A stretch of 5,911 bases of DNA from Bathymodiolus brooksi thiotrophic gill symbiont (lineage in GTDB: Bacteria > Pseudomonadota > Gammaproteobacteria > PS1 > Pseudothioglobaceae): positions 1 through 5,911 of the forward strand of contig NZ_CAHJWD020000077.1 of NCBI RefSeq assembly GCF_903642095.1, given 5' to 3'. The notes under the pieces were generated by a model that was given only the letters and a program-made list of their open reading frames with translations, ran no database searches and had not been told where the DNA came from. Shown piece by piece: positions 5,685 to 5,911 of the stretch (the stretch's first letter is position 1; every line of letters starts with the position of its first letter). Position numbers and translations under genes: made by a program.

Positions 5685-5911
5685 TTAAAATTCGTAAGTT
5701 AATTTTGCCAAGGTAGCACTATCACCATCTTTAGGCTTATTACCTTCCACTACTAAACTCACACCTTCTGCAATCGTATAACTAACAGCAGCAGCATTTG
5801 ATTTGGTATCGCCACCATCTATTCTGATTGCAAAAACCCAATTACCTGTTGCATATTGTGCTTCTAATTGCCTTTCTTTATGCTTTATTTCAGCAGCAGT
5901 ATCGCCACTTG
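5685..5911 (-). CDS. outer-membrane beta-barrel (porin-like) protein, C-terminal fragment
   Basis: A minus-strand frame is open from the right edge to a TAA at 5685-5687, giving the last 74 complete residues of a protein. The sequence shows alternating beta-strand segments, such as NWVFAIRI, AAAVSYTIAEGVSLVVEG and SATLAKLTYEF, separated by polar turns rich in Gly, Asp, Lys and Asn. It ends in Tyr-Glu-Phe; a C-terminal Phe with alternating hydrophobic residues is the recognition signal for insertion of outer-membrane barrels by the Bam complex. This fits a general porin of the Gram-negative type, but the exact family cannot be fixed from the tail. It lies 23 nt upstream of the imelysin gene on the same strand without a visible terminator between, so it is probably cotranscribed and could supply the outer-membrane passage for the substrate of the system. 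Confidence 0.8.
   Translation of the reverse strand, partial: SGDTAAEIKHKERQLEAQYATGNWVFAIRIDGGDTKSNAAAVSYTIAEGVSLVVEGNKPKDGDSATLAKLTYEF

Overview
This is an AT-rich (roughly 35-40 % GC by eye) bacterial window from a Gram-negative organism. Evidence for a double membrane includes a C-terminal outer-membrane beta-barrel tail ending in Phe, Sec signal peptides, a lipobox and periplasmic c-type haem motifs. The imelysin / di-haem oxidoreductase / imelysin gene order is typical of Proteobacteria, mainly Gammaproteobacteria. The low GC and compact genes would suit a marine sulfur-oxidiser or symbiont-type gammaproteobacterium (SUP05/Thioglobus-like), but that placement is a weak inference.

Layout. 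All well-supported genes lie on the minus strand, so transcription runs right to left. (1) 5685-5911: C-terminal end of an outer-membrane porin-like barrel, cut by the window edge. (2) 4363-5661: IrpA/IcmP-type imelysin with the GxHxxE motif. (3) 3336-4385: compact DUF1111-type di-haem oxidoreductase. (4) 2368-3333: second, divergent imelysin-like protein without the motif histidine. (5) 1482-2384: integral-membrane fatty acid hydroxylase / sterol desaturase-family di-iron enzyme. (6) 334-1485: di-haem cytochrome c peroxidase-family lipoprotein. Spacings are 23 nt, a 23-nt overlap, 2 nt, a 17-nt overlap and a 4-nt ATGA overlap, so genes 1-6 look like one translationally coupled operon whose promoter lies beyond the right edge. 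Positions 70-333 are AT-rich and gene-free. Positions 1-69 may be the start of another leftward gene encoding a hydrophobic N-terminus.

How the genes could work together. Imelysins (peptidase M75 superfamily) and DUF1111 di-haem proteins are linked in many proteobacteria and are suspected to act in periplasmic iron or other metal acquisition; their biochemistry is poorly known. A porin before them gives an outer-membrane route. What is less standard is the tail: where many such loci carry a DUF1513 gene, this one has a membrane di-iron hydroxylase and a di-haem peroxidase lipoprotein. The operon therefore joins two metal-binding-type periplasmic proteins, two di-haem redox proteins and a di-iron membrane oxygenase.

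Points for a second look: a perfect 12-bp stem hairpin in the signal-peptide codons of the di-haem gene, the apparent loss of a loop in that protein, the degenerate metal motif of the second imelysin, and the unusual operon tail. No mobile element, CRISPR array, tRNA or rRNA is visible.
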